A stretch of DNA of 64,000 bases from NCBI GenBank assembly GCA_019116455.1, contig DXBR01000098.1, positions 1-64,000 of the forward strand, given 5' to 3'. How positions within the stretch are numbered: the stretch's first letter is position 1; each line of letters starts with the position of its first letter. The notes under the pieces are model-generated. The model searched no databases. It was not told the origin of the DNA and saw only the letters and a program-made list of their open reading frames with translations. A program made the position numbers and the translations under genes. This document shows, one piece after another, positions 43,476-52,029 of the stretch. The stretch is from Anaerobutyricum stercoris. Its GTDB lineage: Bacteria; Bacillota; Clostridia; Lachnospirales; Lachnospiraceae.

Positions 43476-43712
43476 ACATTTCCTCCCCAATTTAATTTTG
43501 AACTCTTATTCTTCGCCCATTACTGTTTCCATGTAGACGTTGCATCATTACCCTTGCTCACTTTTTACTCCCTATTTTTCTTTCAATGCAATATTTTTTT
43601 GAATGGCATATATCAAATAATAATCCGCTTTCTTTTATCCCTGAACATATTGTAAATATATTATAACGCTTATCCTTATATTATTCCATTACTACTTACA
43701 ATTAATATCAAG

Positions 43713-43746
43713 AAAAAAGCATGACTCCTATGAATCATGCTTTTTT
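43713..43746. terminator. Bidirectional terminator-like hairpin
   Basis: 12 bp perfect stem AAAAAAGCATGA/TCATGCTTTTTT (43713-43724/43735-43746). T runs lie on both strands. It follows the LysR/flavodoxin relic unit in the minus direction. The rest of 43491-43712 holds no gene that I can see. Confidence 0.75.
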
Positions 43747-43762
43747 ATACTTTAATATTACT

Positions 43763-44029
43763 TTATAATCCAAGTCCTTCAATCCACATCTAGACATCCT
43801 ATTCAAAATCACTTAACTGGAATCTTTCGCATCTCAGACTTTCATGTTCCTGAGACACACGGCTGATATCATCTGTCTATTCCATATCTGCATCTGTATA
43901 AGATTCTGGCGGCTCCAGTTCAACTAAACCTCTTCCTATATCTTCCACAATATAATCTATGACTGCTTCTGTATTTCCTGTTGCCAAATAATATACCACC
44001 AGAGTTTCCCCCGGATTATCATAATCCGG
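43763..44029 (-). pseudogene. Flavodoxin gene relic
   Basis: Directly after the LysR gene the minus strand still reads as flavodoxin: NPGETLVVYYLATGNTEAV, then VEDIGRGLVELEPPESYT, then an amber stop where WTDD would be expected. A C-terminal-like end (MWIEGLGL) before a TAA remains at 43763. Three in-frame TAG codons and a missing middle show it is dead. It suggests this LysR once controlled a neighbouring flavodoxin. Confidence 0.7.
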
Positions 44030-44939
44030 AGGAAAATTCCTCTAACTGACGCCGGCTTATCGGCGTCTTTAACATATTGATTTCCTGAATGAACAGTGAA
44101 GTGGCGGGTGTGAACAGATGGTTTTTCTTCCAGAGAAGCACACTCCGGGTGGTGTGTTCCGGTGAAATGGGAATAAATTTGAGATTCGGGCTGCTGTGAA
44201 TGGCAAGCGCGCCGTCCAGGCAGAAGGCACAGCCCATTCCCTCCTCCACCATGAGCACAGCGTTGGAAAGGAGGGTGTAGCCCAGAGGAATCTTTAATTC
44301 CCGTTCTTCTTTTCCCAGCCAGTTTATAATGTCCGCCCGCACATTTTCCCGAAGAGGAAGAATCAGCGGGTACTTCGCCATCTCCTGCGGCGTCACCGAT
44401 TCCCGTTGGGAAAGAGGGTGGTCTTTGCGCATGAGAACACCCCAGGTTTCTTTCTGGGAGAGACGGACAAAGTCATATTTCGTCGTGTCCACCGGTTCCA
44501 GCAGAAGCCCCACGTCTACCAGTCCTTTGTCCATGCGCTCTTTGATGTTGTCCGCCATCTCATTATAGAGATGAAACTGAATCAAAGGATATTTGTCAGA
44601 GAATTTCTTCATGATCCTGGCGAGCAGACGGCTGCCCACGGCCTCCGTTGCTCCTATGGATACAATGCCGCTCACGGTGTTTTCTCTTTCCACAAAGGTC
44701 TTTTCCGCCCGGTCGGCAAGCTCCACGATTTCTTCTGCCCTCTGCCGAAAAAGCATTCCGTCATCCGTCAGAGTAACACCTTTTTTGCCTCTGACGATCA
44801 GCACCGTTCCCAGTTCTCTCTCCAACTCCATGAGCTGACGGCTTAATGTCGGCTGGGTCACATGCAGAATATGGGCGGCTCTCGTGATGTTTCCTTCATC
44901 GGCTGTGGTAAGAAAATAACGCAGTGTGCGAAGTTCCAT
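44019..44939 (-). CDS. LysR family transcriptional regulator
   Basis: 306 residues. The winged HTH is at the N-terminus (MELRTLRYFLTTADEGNITR, then HVTQPTLSRQLMELE), and the rest is a periplasmic-binding-protein-like effector domain with SIGATEAVGSRLLARIM. The inducer is unknown. It lies 38 bp downstream of the cyclophilin-like lipoprotein gene and upstream of the flavodoxin relic. It resembles the LysR at 47.5 kb. Confidence 0.92.
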   Translation of the reverse strand: MELRTLRYFLTTADEGNITRAAHILHVTQPTLSRQLMELERELGTVLIVRGKKGVTLTDDGMLFRQRAEEIVELADRAEKTFVERENTVSGIVSIGATEAVGSRLLARIMKKFSDKYPLIQFHLYNEMADNIKERMDKGLVDVGLLLEPVDTTKYDFVRLSQKETWGVLMRKDHPLSQRESVTPQEMAKYPLILPLRENVRADIINWLGKEERELKIPLGYTLLSNAVLMVEEGMGCAFCLDGALAIHSSPNLKFIPISPEHTTRSVLLWKKNHLFTPATSLFIQEINMLKTPISRRQLEEFSSGL

Positions 44940-44977
44940 AAACGTTCCTCCTGTTTCCCTTATATATCAGTTATCGA

Positions 44978-45583
44978 TTATTCTGCCTGTTCTATCCGAA
45001 CACTACCGGACAGCTCGGAAATATTTTCGCTGCCTGAAGTCACCATTCCCAGTTCATACAGCCCTGACGCCGTGCCAAAATCATCATAAAACATGACCAC
45101 GTCGCCCCATGGCTCATAATACGCCAGCACGCCGGCTCCTCCGGCTGCTTCCGGCGCATCCCCGGTATCCAGTTCCTCCGGCGGATAAAAAATCTTCTCA
45201 TTGGTGCTGTAATCCTTCACCTCTATGGTGAGCGGCAGCTGACTGTATAAGTCCGCAGCAGCCTGACTGTCGTTGAGGGCGTACTCGATGACAGTTCCGT
45301 CTTCTGTGGTAAGGCGGAGGGAGATTGTATTCCGGGCGCTGTCCGATGAGGTTCCGGTACTCTCTTCGGCGGTTTCCGGCGCGGCTGCTGTCGTTCCCGC
45401 CGAGGCGCTGTCCTGGGCGCCCTGGCCGGTCTGCTTGTTCTGCCCTGTCTGACCGCAGGCAGTCAGCCCCAGGGCAAGTATCAGGCCACATAAAACGATG
45501 GCTGTCCGCTTCCTTCTGCCCGCTTTCCGGCGGATATCTGATCGCTCCGCCCCGACCTTTTCCCGGCAGGCGTCTCTTTCCAT
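44978..45583 (-). CDS. Cyclophilin-like fold lipoprotein
   Basis: 201 residues. A basic N-terminus, a helix and the lipobox LGLTACG (Cys43) make it a membrane lipoprotein. An Ala/Thr/Ser-rich linker (about 45-85) leads to a cyclophilin-like domain (SLRLTTEDGTVIEYALND, PLTIEVKDYSTNEKIFYPP, GDVVMFYDDFG). Such domains are structurally like cyclophilin but their function is mostly unknown. Its start overlaps the stop of a second cyclophilin-like gene by one base. Confidence 0.8.
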   Translation of the reverse strand: MERDACREKVGAERSDIRRKAGRRKRTAIVLCGLILALGLTACGQTGQNKQTGQGAQDSASAGTTAAAPETAEESTGTSSDSARNTISLRLTTEDGTVIEYALNDSQAAADLYSQLPLTIEVKDYSTNEKIFYPPEELDTGDAPEAAGGAGVLAYYEPWGDVVMFYDDFGTASGLYELGMVTSGSENISELSGSVRIEQAE

Positions 45584-45963
45584 CAGTTTGTCTCCTTTTC
45601 GGCAGGTGTGAGCACTGCGGTAACATCTCCTCTGCCGAGAATCATCTTCAGTTCTTTCTGAGTCACGCCTTCAATCCTGCCCAGGCGGGTAAAGTTCCAG
45701 GAATTTGACTCGTAGTAGATGACCAGGGAGTCTCCCAGATACAGAATCAAGTCGCATGGTTTCGCCTTGATGTGCTGGTCGTTGGTCGGCAGCAGCTTTC
45801 CAATGGAGCCTACCTTTTCCATGCCGGCGTAATCGTTCATGTGAATGGTCAGCGGACCTGCCTCCAGCATGGCAAAAAGCTCTTCTGCGGAAGAGTTCTC
45901 CACCAGCGTCGCTGTCAGTACATTTTCTCCAATCTGGATATTTATCTTATTTTTTCCTTCCAT
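45583..45963 (-). CDS. Cyclophilin-like fold protein (cytoplasmic)
   Basis: 126 residues from the ATG at 45963, with GGAGG 9 nt upstream. The domain is close to that of the lipoprotein encoded next: TATLVENSSAEELFAMLEAG, PLTIHMNDYAGMEKVGS, GDSLVIYYESNSWNFTRLG. No signal peptide, so this copy is cytoplasmic. Homologues in gut Firmicutes commonly neighbour flavodoxin genes. Function unknown. Confidence 0.8.
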   Translation of the reverse strand: MEGKNKINIQIGENVLTATLVENSSAEELFAMLEAGPLTIHMNDYAGMEKVGSIGKLLPTNDQHIKAKPCDLILYLGDSLVIYYESNSWNFTRLGRIEGVTQKELKMILGRGDVTAVLTPAEKETN

Positions 45964-46070
45964 TATATATGTCCTCCTTCCACCAGTCACCGATGTGATC
46001 TTTGCCGGCAAATGTGCCCCGTTTCCGTCCATGGAATCGAGAACGGTTGTCTGTTTCTTCTCTCAATTAC

Positions 46071-46099
46071 ACTATATTCCTTCGGAGGACCAATAGCAA
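46071..46099 (-). promoter_or_regulatory. Promoter of the cyclophilin-like operon
   Basis: Minus strand TTGCTA (46094-46099), 17 bp spacer, TATAGT (46071-46076). It lies about 110 bp upstream of the first gene. The remaining 46100-46260 shows no gene. Confidence 0.6.
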
Positions 46100-46260
46100 A
46101 TATTTGTTCTTTATGTAAATGTATAGTTTTTGCCTATGCAAAATCTGCGATTTCAATAACCAACGGCCATGTCCAATCCCATGACCACTGATTACTATCA
46201 ACGACCACAATCAATTGCCACAATCAAAGAATCACAACAAAGAAAGCAAACCAGATAAAG

Positions 46261-46300
46261 AAAGACAGAGAAACATATTCCCGTACATTTCTCTGTCTTT
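46261..46300 (-). terminator. Terminator of the MBL hydrolase gene
   Basis: 13 bp perfect stem AAAGACAGAGAAA/TTTCTCTGTCTTT (46261-46273/46288-46300), followed on the minus strand by CTTTATCTGG. It lies 12 bp after the stop. Confidence 0.75.
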
Positions 46301-46312
46301 TACTCTTCATCC

Positions 46313-47314
46313 TCACACCAGCTCATAGGTATGAATCATTTTCCCGTTTCTCTCTTTTTTAACACGGCAGACTTTATTCTCTGCCATCAGATATTCGATG
46401 TGTGCCAGCGTCTCGCCCACCGCAAACCATTTCTGTCGGTTCGGGGCGTCTTTCCATGCTCTGCCGCGCATGGACCAGGTTAGACCGCCAGCCACTTCAT
46501 ATCCGGTCGCTCCCGGCTGTTTTTCCAACACTTTAAGAATCTGATTAAGGCGGACCGCATGGTGAGCGAGGATCTCCGCCACTCTGTCTTCCAGCGTTTT
46601 GTTTGAGAGATTACGATGCGCAGGGAGAGGCAGGTCAACATCAAAATCCAGCAGCCGCTCCAGATTATTCATGTATTGCCGCAGGGAATCGTCAATCCCC
46701 GACCATTTGGTAATGTTTGGCGTGATGTCAAACAGAAGGTGGTCTGCCAGGAACATGATCTTTTTGTCAGCAATATAGAAGATCATCTGTCCCGGCGTAT
46801 GTCCCGGCATGAAAATCGCAGTAAGCGTCGTGCCTCCCACAGTGACGGTATCGCCTTCCTGTAGGGTCGTCACCGGAAATGTGGCGTCCGGCAGATAAAT
46901 ACTGGCAGGATTTGTCTTGATGGCATCCTGAAGCTCATCCTCCGGAAATCCTTCCAGACGATACTGCTGGTCAATTCGCCCCATAAGATCTCCCTCTTTC
47001 ATGCGGCGGTAATACTCATACTCCACCTTTCCCATATAGATAGTGGTATCCGGATAATTAAAATATCCCGCCAGTCCGATATGATCCGAATGAAGATGCG
47101 TAACGAGCAGCTTCGTGTGCTCCGGCGACACGCCGATCTCGCTGAGGCCGCCTTTCAGCGCCTGCCAGCATTCCTCCGTGCGGAAGCCGGTATCAATGAC
47201 GGCGCTTTCCCCGCCGTCCTTTATAACGTAACAATTGAGATTCTTTAACGGGTTCCCCGTCAGGGGGACATCGATCTTGTAAATGTCCGGGCTGCGATGT
47301 ATTAATTCAACCAT
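46313..47314 (-). CDS. MBL-fold metallo-hydrolase
   Basis: 333 residues. The metal motif HLHSDHIGLAG is intact, with further ligands in PGHTPGQMIFYI and LADHLLFD. The C-terminal helical part (about 235-330) includes a winged-helix-like region. Substrate unknown; many homologues are thioesterase- or glyoxalase-like. It is divergent from a LysR gene, so it is a likely target of that regulator. Confidence 0.85.
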   Translation of the reverse strand: MVELIHRSPDIYKIDVPLTGNPLKNLNCYVIKDGGESAVIDTGFRTEECWQALKGGLSEIGVSPEHTKLLVTHLHSDHIGLAGYFNYPDTTIYMGKVEYEYYRRMKEGDLMGRIDQQYRLEGFPEDELQDAIKTNPASIYLPDATFPVTTLQEGDTVTVGGTTLTAIFMPGHTPGQMIFYIADKKIMFLADHLLFDITPNITKWSGIDDSLRQYMNNLERLLDFDVDLPLPAHRNLSNKTLEDRVAEILAHHAVRLNQILKVLEKQPGATGYEVAGGLTWSMRGRAWKDAPNRQKWFAVGETLAHIEYLMAENKVCRVKKERNGKMIHTYELV

Positions 47315-47490
47315 AATTTTTCTTTAACCTGCCTTTCTGTTTTCGCGCAAAAAACTCCTGATATACTCTTTTTTAACCATAGGATAACAAATTCTCTCCC
47401 TGCGGGTCAAGAATGAAATCCCTTGCCTTTTTCTTCACCCCCATGTAAAATCATTTCATACCCATTCCCACCCCGAAAGGAGGCATTCCC

Positions 47491-48393
47491 TTGGAACTTC
47501 GTGTATTACAATATTTTCTGGCTGTGGCCAGAGAACAGAGCATCTCCAGCGCGGCACAGTCGCTGCACCTCTCTCAGCCCACTCTCTCCACACAGCTGAA
47601 ACATCTTGAACAGGAGCTTGGCAAACAGCTGCTGATCCGCGGCACCAAAGGCTCCCGCAAGGTGCTTCTGACCGAGGAAGGGATGCTGCTTCGCAAGCGG
47701 GCGGAGGAGATTCTTGAGCTGGTTCACATGACGGAAAATGAGATTGCTCTTTCCGATGAGGTGGTGGCGGGCGATGTGTACATCGGTTCCGGCGAGACCG
47801 ACATCGTGCGGCTGCTGGCCCGGGCGGCGCAGTCGCTCCGGAAAAAGTACCCGGATATCCATTATCACATTTCCAGCGGAAATGCGACCTTTGTCATGGA
47901 ACAGCTTGATAAGGGACTCATTGACTTTGGGATTCTTTATGATTCTGTGGATGGGAGCAAATACGATTCCATGCGGATTCCGATTCCGGATGTGTGGGGT
48001 GTGCTGATGCGGAAAGATTCCCCTCTGGCCGAAAAGGAATCTGTCACTCCGGAAGATCTGTGGGACAAGCCTCTGATTCTCTCGGAGCAGGAAAATCAGA
48101 GCAGCGAGCTGTCTCTCTGGATGAAGCAGGACATTTCCCGGCTGCACGTGGCAGCCACCTACAACCTGATCTTCAACGCCTCCCTTCTGGTGGACGAGGG
48201 CATGGGCTACACCATCTGCCTGGACAAACTCATCAACACCAGCGGCGACAGCAATCTCTGCTTCCGTCCCCTCTCCCCGCGCCTGGAAGCCACCGCCTTT
48301 CTGGTCTGGAAGAAGTATCCGGTCTTTTCCCGGGCCGCCGATAAGTTTATACAGACACTGCAGGAGATGTTTCAGCAGGAAAGGTTTGAATAA
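47491..48393 (+). CDS. LysR family transcriptional regulator
   Basis: 300 residues with a TTG start, chosen because AAAGGAGG lies 7 nt upstream and the protein then begins ELRVLQYFLAVAREQS as the family does. HTH: SAAQSLHLSQPTLSTQLKHL. The effector domain has YIGSGETDIVRLLARA. Effector unknown. It is divergent from the MBL hydrolase and is followed after 30 bp by the broken AlbA-type gene. Confidence 0.92.
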   Translation: MELRVLQYFLAVAREQSISSAAQSLHLSQPTLSTQLKHLEQELGKQLLIRGTKGSRKVLLTEEGMLLRKRAEEILELVHMTENEIALSDEVVAGDVYIGSGETDIVRLLARAAQSLRKKYPDIHYHISSGNATFVMEQLDKGLIDFGILYDSVDGSKYDSMRIPIPDVWGVLMRKDSPLAEKESVTPEDLWDKPLILSEQENQSSELSLWMKQDISRLHVAATYNLIFNASLLVDEGMGYTICLDKLINTSGDSNLCFRPLSPRLEATAFLVWKKYPVFSRAADKFIQTLQEMFQQERFE

Positions 48394-48423
48394 AAGACCA
48401 TCCCAGAGAGGAGGAAGCTGGCA

Positions 48424-49813
48424 ATGATTGAAAAATGGATCGCAGAAGCAACGGAATGTGATTTTAAAGTAGCTCTGGAAGTAAGAAAACCAAAAAGCTG
48501 GCTTAAGAGTGTAAGTGCCTTTGCCAACGGCAGAGGAGGTACGCTGATTTTTGGTATTGATAATGATAGAAATGTTATTGGATTAGCCGATTCTTGTACT
48601 CACCGTTTTCGCAGGACACAGTACACCATACTACTACAAAGCCGACGGTGTAACAGAAGCATATATCCGTATCGGCAACGAAAGTGTAATCGCTCCCAAT
48701 TATATTTTAAACCAACTTGTTCTAAAGGGTATGAACCGAACTTATGATACACTTGCATCAGAATATGACTTTAAAGACTACTCATTTTCTAAGCTGCGGG
48801 AAAGATACAAAGTATGGACCGGCAACAGCATGGATGATAAACTATTTGATTCTTTCGATATAAGAGACAACCACGGAAAGCTGACCAATGCAGGCGCCTT
48901 GCTTGCCGACGATTCTCCCATCAGACATTCCAGATTATTCTGTACGCGCTGGAACGGACTGAACAAAGGTGGCGGAGTAATCGATGCTCTGGACAGTGCA
49001 GAATATTCCGGCAGTTTAATTATCTTGCTCAATGAAGGTATCAGCTTTGTAAAGCGGAATATGAAAACCCTCTGGAAGAAAACTGCCGATTCCCGGATTG
49101 AGATGCCAGACTATTGTGAGCGTAGTATTTTTGAGTCTCTCGTAAACGCTTTAATCCATCGTGATTATTTGATCCTGGGCAGCGAAGTCCATATTGATAT
49201 TTACGATGATCGTCTTACCATCTATTCTCCGGGCGGCATGGCAGACGGCACAAGAATACAGGAGCGGGATATATCCACCATTTCTTCCACACGACGTAAT
49301 CCTGTTTTAGCGGATATTTTTGCCCGCCTGGGATACATGGAACGACAAGGCAGCGGATTCAGAAAAATCACAGAGGCTTACCACACCGCCCACAACTACC
49401 GTGAGGGATTAGAACCTGAATTCTATTCTGATGTTACCTCATTTCAAGTCACCTTATATAATTTAAATTATAGGCAAACAGCTGAAAAATCAGGTGTTTC
49501 GTCCCAAAATCAGGCGATTGATATATCAGAAACAGGCGATTGGCAGAAAAAACAGGCCGTTAAAGGACGGGTCAACGCACTAAATGTCAATAAGGCGACA
49601 AAAACAAAAGTGATGCTATTATTTAGTGTCGTAGGCTTTGAACAAACATTCGGACGCACAGATATATCACAGATTGTTGGAATTACGGTTTCTCCCGCAG
49701 GAGAATTAATCAAAAAGCTAAAAAAAGCCGGCTTAATTGAACCTGTCAGAGGTCGTGGAAAAGGTAAATACAAATTCACAGAGCCTCCGGAGCAAAATAA
49801 AGAGTTCCACTAA
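48424..49813 (+). pseudogene. AlbA_2/Schlafen-like ATP-binding protein with internal deletion and frameshift
   Basis: The N-terminal AlbA_2 region (LKSVSAFANGRGGTLIFGID to NVIGLADS) is intact up to about 48593. The sequence then jumps to LTVFAGHSTPYYYKADGV in another frame (from 48599), missing about 35-45 residues of the domain. The remainder is complete: GHKL-like ATPase part (LVNALIHRDYLILGSEVHI, YMERQGSGFRKITEAY) and a C-terminal winged HTH. The second frame could give a 360-residue protein from an ATG at 48731, without a clear ribosome site. Confidence 0.8.
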
Positions 49814-49886
49814 AAAGAACTTTTTTGTCCGGCGTCCGCCCGTGCAAACACGGCGGCCATCCTCCGGCGTATCGCACAATACAATA

Positions 49887-49915
49887 CCCGCCGTCAGCAC
49901 ACAGCCGACAGCGGG
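49887..49915. terminator. Terminator between the AlbA-type pseudogene and the V-ATPase operon
   Basis: Interrupted stem CCCGC-GTC-GC/GC-GAC-GCGGG (49887-49915) followed by CATTTTTATTTATT on the plus strand and TATTGTATTG on the minus strand. A second GC-rich hairpin (CCGCCCGTG/CACGGCGG) lies just before it, near 49836. Confidence 0.7.
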
Positions 49916-49930
49916 CATTTTTATTTATTC

Positions 49931-50551
49931 TTATTCCTTCATCTTCATCCGTTTGATAACTTTCAGTCTCGTAAATTCCTCCCTGTCTTTTTCTTCCAGG
50001 GCATTGGTGATGGTATATACCAGAGACGTGTACATGGGGATGGTGATATTTTGCAGCGCGTTGGCGCGCTTCTGGGTCTTTTTGATATTGCTGGCCAGGC
50101 GGTAAGCGGCATTTTCCACCATGGACAGCTTTACGGTCAGGTCTTTCACCCGGCTGAAGGCCTCCCTGGCGATGTCGATGGACTCGTGGGTCGTACTGAA
50201 AGCGTAGGTCGGCTTTCCGGCGTCGGGCGTGTATTTCACATGGGGAATCTCTGTTCCCATGATGCTTCTCACCTGAATGGTGATGGAGTTTTCGATGGGC
50301 ACTGTGTAGGCAAGCTGCTCCACGGTGCTGATTCCGTTTTCGATGTTGGCCCGCTGGAGACACTGATACGCATAGGTAAATGTACTGTCAATCTCCTCCT
50401 GGATGCTCCGGGCCTCGTCGATCAGATCCATCAGCTCCCGGATGAGAATGTTCCTCTTCCGGTCCATCAGGTCATACCCCTGTCTGGCAAGGGCCAGCGA
50501 ATTCTTCGCCAGCATCAGATTTCCTTTGGTGGGAAATGTACGTGGGTCCAT
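49931..50551 (-). CDS. ntpD: V/A-type ATPase subunit D
   Basis: 206 residues, mostly a long coiled coil. The opening PRTFPTKGNLMLAKNSLALA and the segment GYDLMDRKRNILIRELMDLI are family signatures. Subunit D is the central rotor shaft that couples the A3B3 head to the membrane ring. Last gene of the operon. Confidence 0.95.
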   Translation of the reverse strand: MDPRTFPTKGNLMLAKNSLALARQGYDLMDRKRNILIRELMDLIDEARSIQEEIDSTFTYAYQCLQRANIENGISTVEQLAYTVPIENSITIQVRSIMGTEIPHVKYTPDAGKPTYAFSTTHESIDIAREAFSRVKDLTVKLSMVENAAYRLASNIKKTQKRANALQNITIPMYTSLVYTITNALEEKDREEFTRLKVIKRMKMKE

Positions 50552-50628
50552 AAAACACCTCCTCCCTTTTATTTTCCGGACTGCATCTTGTGTTCATCTC
50601 GCCCGGAATCTTCCGGCTCCAAAAAATA

Positions 50629-52014
50629 TCACTCCTCCAGAGCCGGCTTATAATATTTATCAAGCAGCCTGGTGTCTACCCGATCCAGCTCCTCCCGCGG
50701 CAGCTTGCCGAGGAGCTCCCAGCCGAGATTCAGGGTCTCTTCCATGGTTCGGTTTTCTTCCGGCCCCTGGCCGATATATCTTTCCTCAAATTCCTTTCCG
50801 AATTCCAGATATTTCTTATCAATCGGCGACAATTCATCCTCACCGATGACGGAAGCCAAATTTCTGGCGTCGCCCACCTTTGCGTAGGCGGAGAAAAGCT
50901 GATTGGAAAGATCCTGATGGTCTTCTCTCGTGTAGCCTTCTCCGATACCGTCCTTCATAAGACGGGACAGCGACGGCAGGATATTGATAGGAGGGTAAAT
51001 GGATTGGCCGTTCAGCGGACGATCCAGAACGATCTGCCCCTCGGTGATATATCCGGTCAGGTCGGGAATCGGATGGGTGATATCATCGTTGGGCATGGTG
51101 AGAATCGGCAGCTGCGTCACAGAGCCTTCCACTCCCCGCACGATACCTGCACGCTCATAGATGGCCGCCAGCTCGCTGTAAAGATAACCCGGAAAACCTT
51201 TCCGGCTCGGGATTTCTCCCTTGGAGGAGGATACCTCACGCATGGCCTCGGCAAAGGAAGTCATATCCGTCAGAATAACAAGTATATGCATGTGCTGCTC
51301 AAAGGCCAGATATTCCGCCACGGTCAGCGCCACCTTCGGAGTGATGAGACGCTCCACCACCGGATCGTTGGCCAGATTCAGGAACATGGCCACGTGGTCG
51401 GCCACGCCGCTCTCCTCAAAGGTATGCCGGAAGAAGTCCGCCACGTCATGCTTGACGCCCATGGCGGCAAAAACGATAGCAAACTCCTCATCAGAGTCCT
51501 CGCCCAAAGACGCCTGTTTTACAATCTGGGCGGCCAGCTGATCATGTGGCAGACCGTTGCCGGAGAAAATCGGCAGCTTCTGTCCGCGGATCAGCGTTGT
51601 CAATCCGTCGATGGCGGAGATTCCGGTGTGAATATAGTTTCTCGGGTACTCACGGCAGACCGGATTTAACGGCAGGCCGTTGACATCCCGTTTGAGTGTG
51701 GATACGATAGGACCCAGATCATCAATGGGCTGCCCGATTCCGTTGAAAGTCCGTCCCAGCATATCCGGTGACAGAGCAATTTCCATGGGATGTCCGGTCA
51801 GCTTCGTGTGGGTATTCATAAGCGACATACTCTCCGTGCCCTCAAACACCTGGATGACCGCCTTATCTTCATACAGTTCCACGATACGTCCTATTTTTCT
51901 CTCGGAGCCGTCTATGACGAACTCCACGATCTCATCAAAGAAGGCGTCCTGTACGCCTTCCAGAACAACCAGAGGGCCATTAACGCTGCTCAGGCCTAAA
52001 TATTCAATTGACAT
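50629..52014 (-). CDS. ntpB: V/A-type ATPase subunit B
   Basis: 461 residues. It starts SIEYLGLSSVNGPLVVLEGV and carries the catalytic-interface arginine region but no Walker A motif, as expected for the non-catalytic B subunit. The typical GFPGYLYSELAAIYERAG and LPILTMPNDDITHPIPDLTG are present. It alternates with A in the soluble head. Confidence 0.96.
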   Translation of the reverse strand: MSIEYLGLSSVNGPLVVLEGVQDAFFDEIVEFVIDGSERKIGRIVELYEDKAVIQVFEGTESMSLMNTHTKLTGHPMEIALSPDMLGRTFNGIGQPIDDLGPIVSTLKRDVNGLPLNPVCREYPRNYIHTGISAIDGLTTLIRGQKLPIFSGNGLPHDQLAAQIVKQASLGEDSDEEFAIVFAAMGVKHDVADFFRHTFEESGVADHVAMFLNLANDPVVERLITPKVALTVAEYLAFEQHMHILVILTDMTSFAEAMREVSSSKGEIPSRKGFPGYLYSELAAIYERAGIVRGVEGSVTQLPILTMPNDDITHPIPDLTGYITEGQIVLDRPLNGQSIYPPINILPSLSRLMKDGIGEGYTREDHQDLSNQLFSAYAKVGDARNLASVIGEDELSPIDKKYLEFGKEFEERYIGQGPEENRTMEETLNLGWELLGKLPREELDRVDTRLLDKYYKPALEE

Positions 52015-52029
52015 ATTTCCGGTCCCTCC

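Noticed and set aside
48731..49813. The 360-codon frame as an independent intact gene
   Set aside because: It begins inside the AlbA domain without a clear ribosome site; the upstream sequence shows it is the rear part of a deleted gene.
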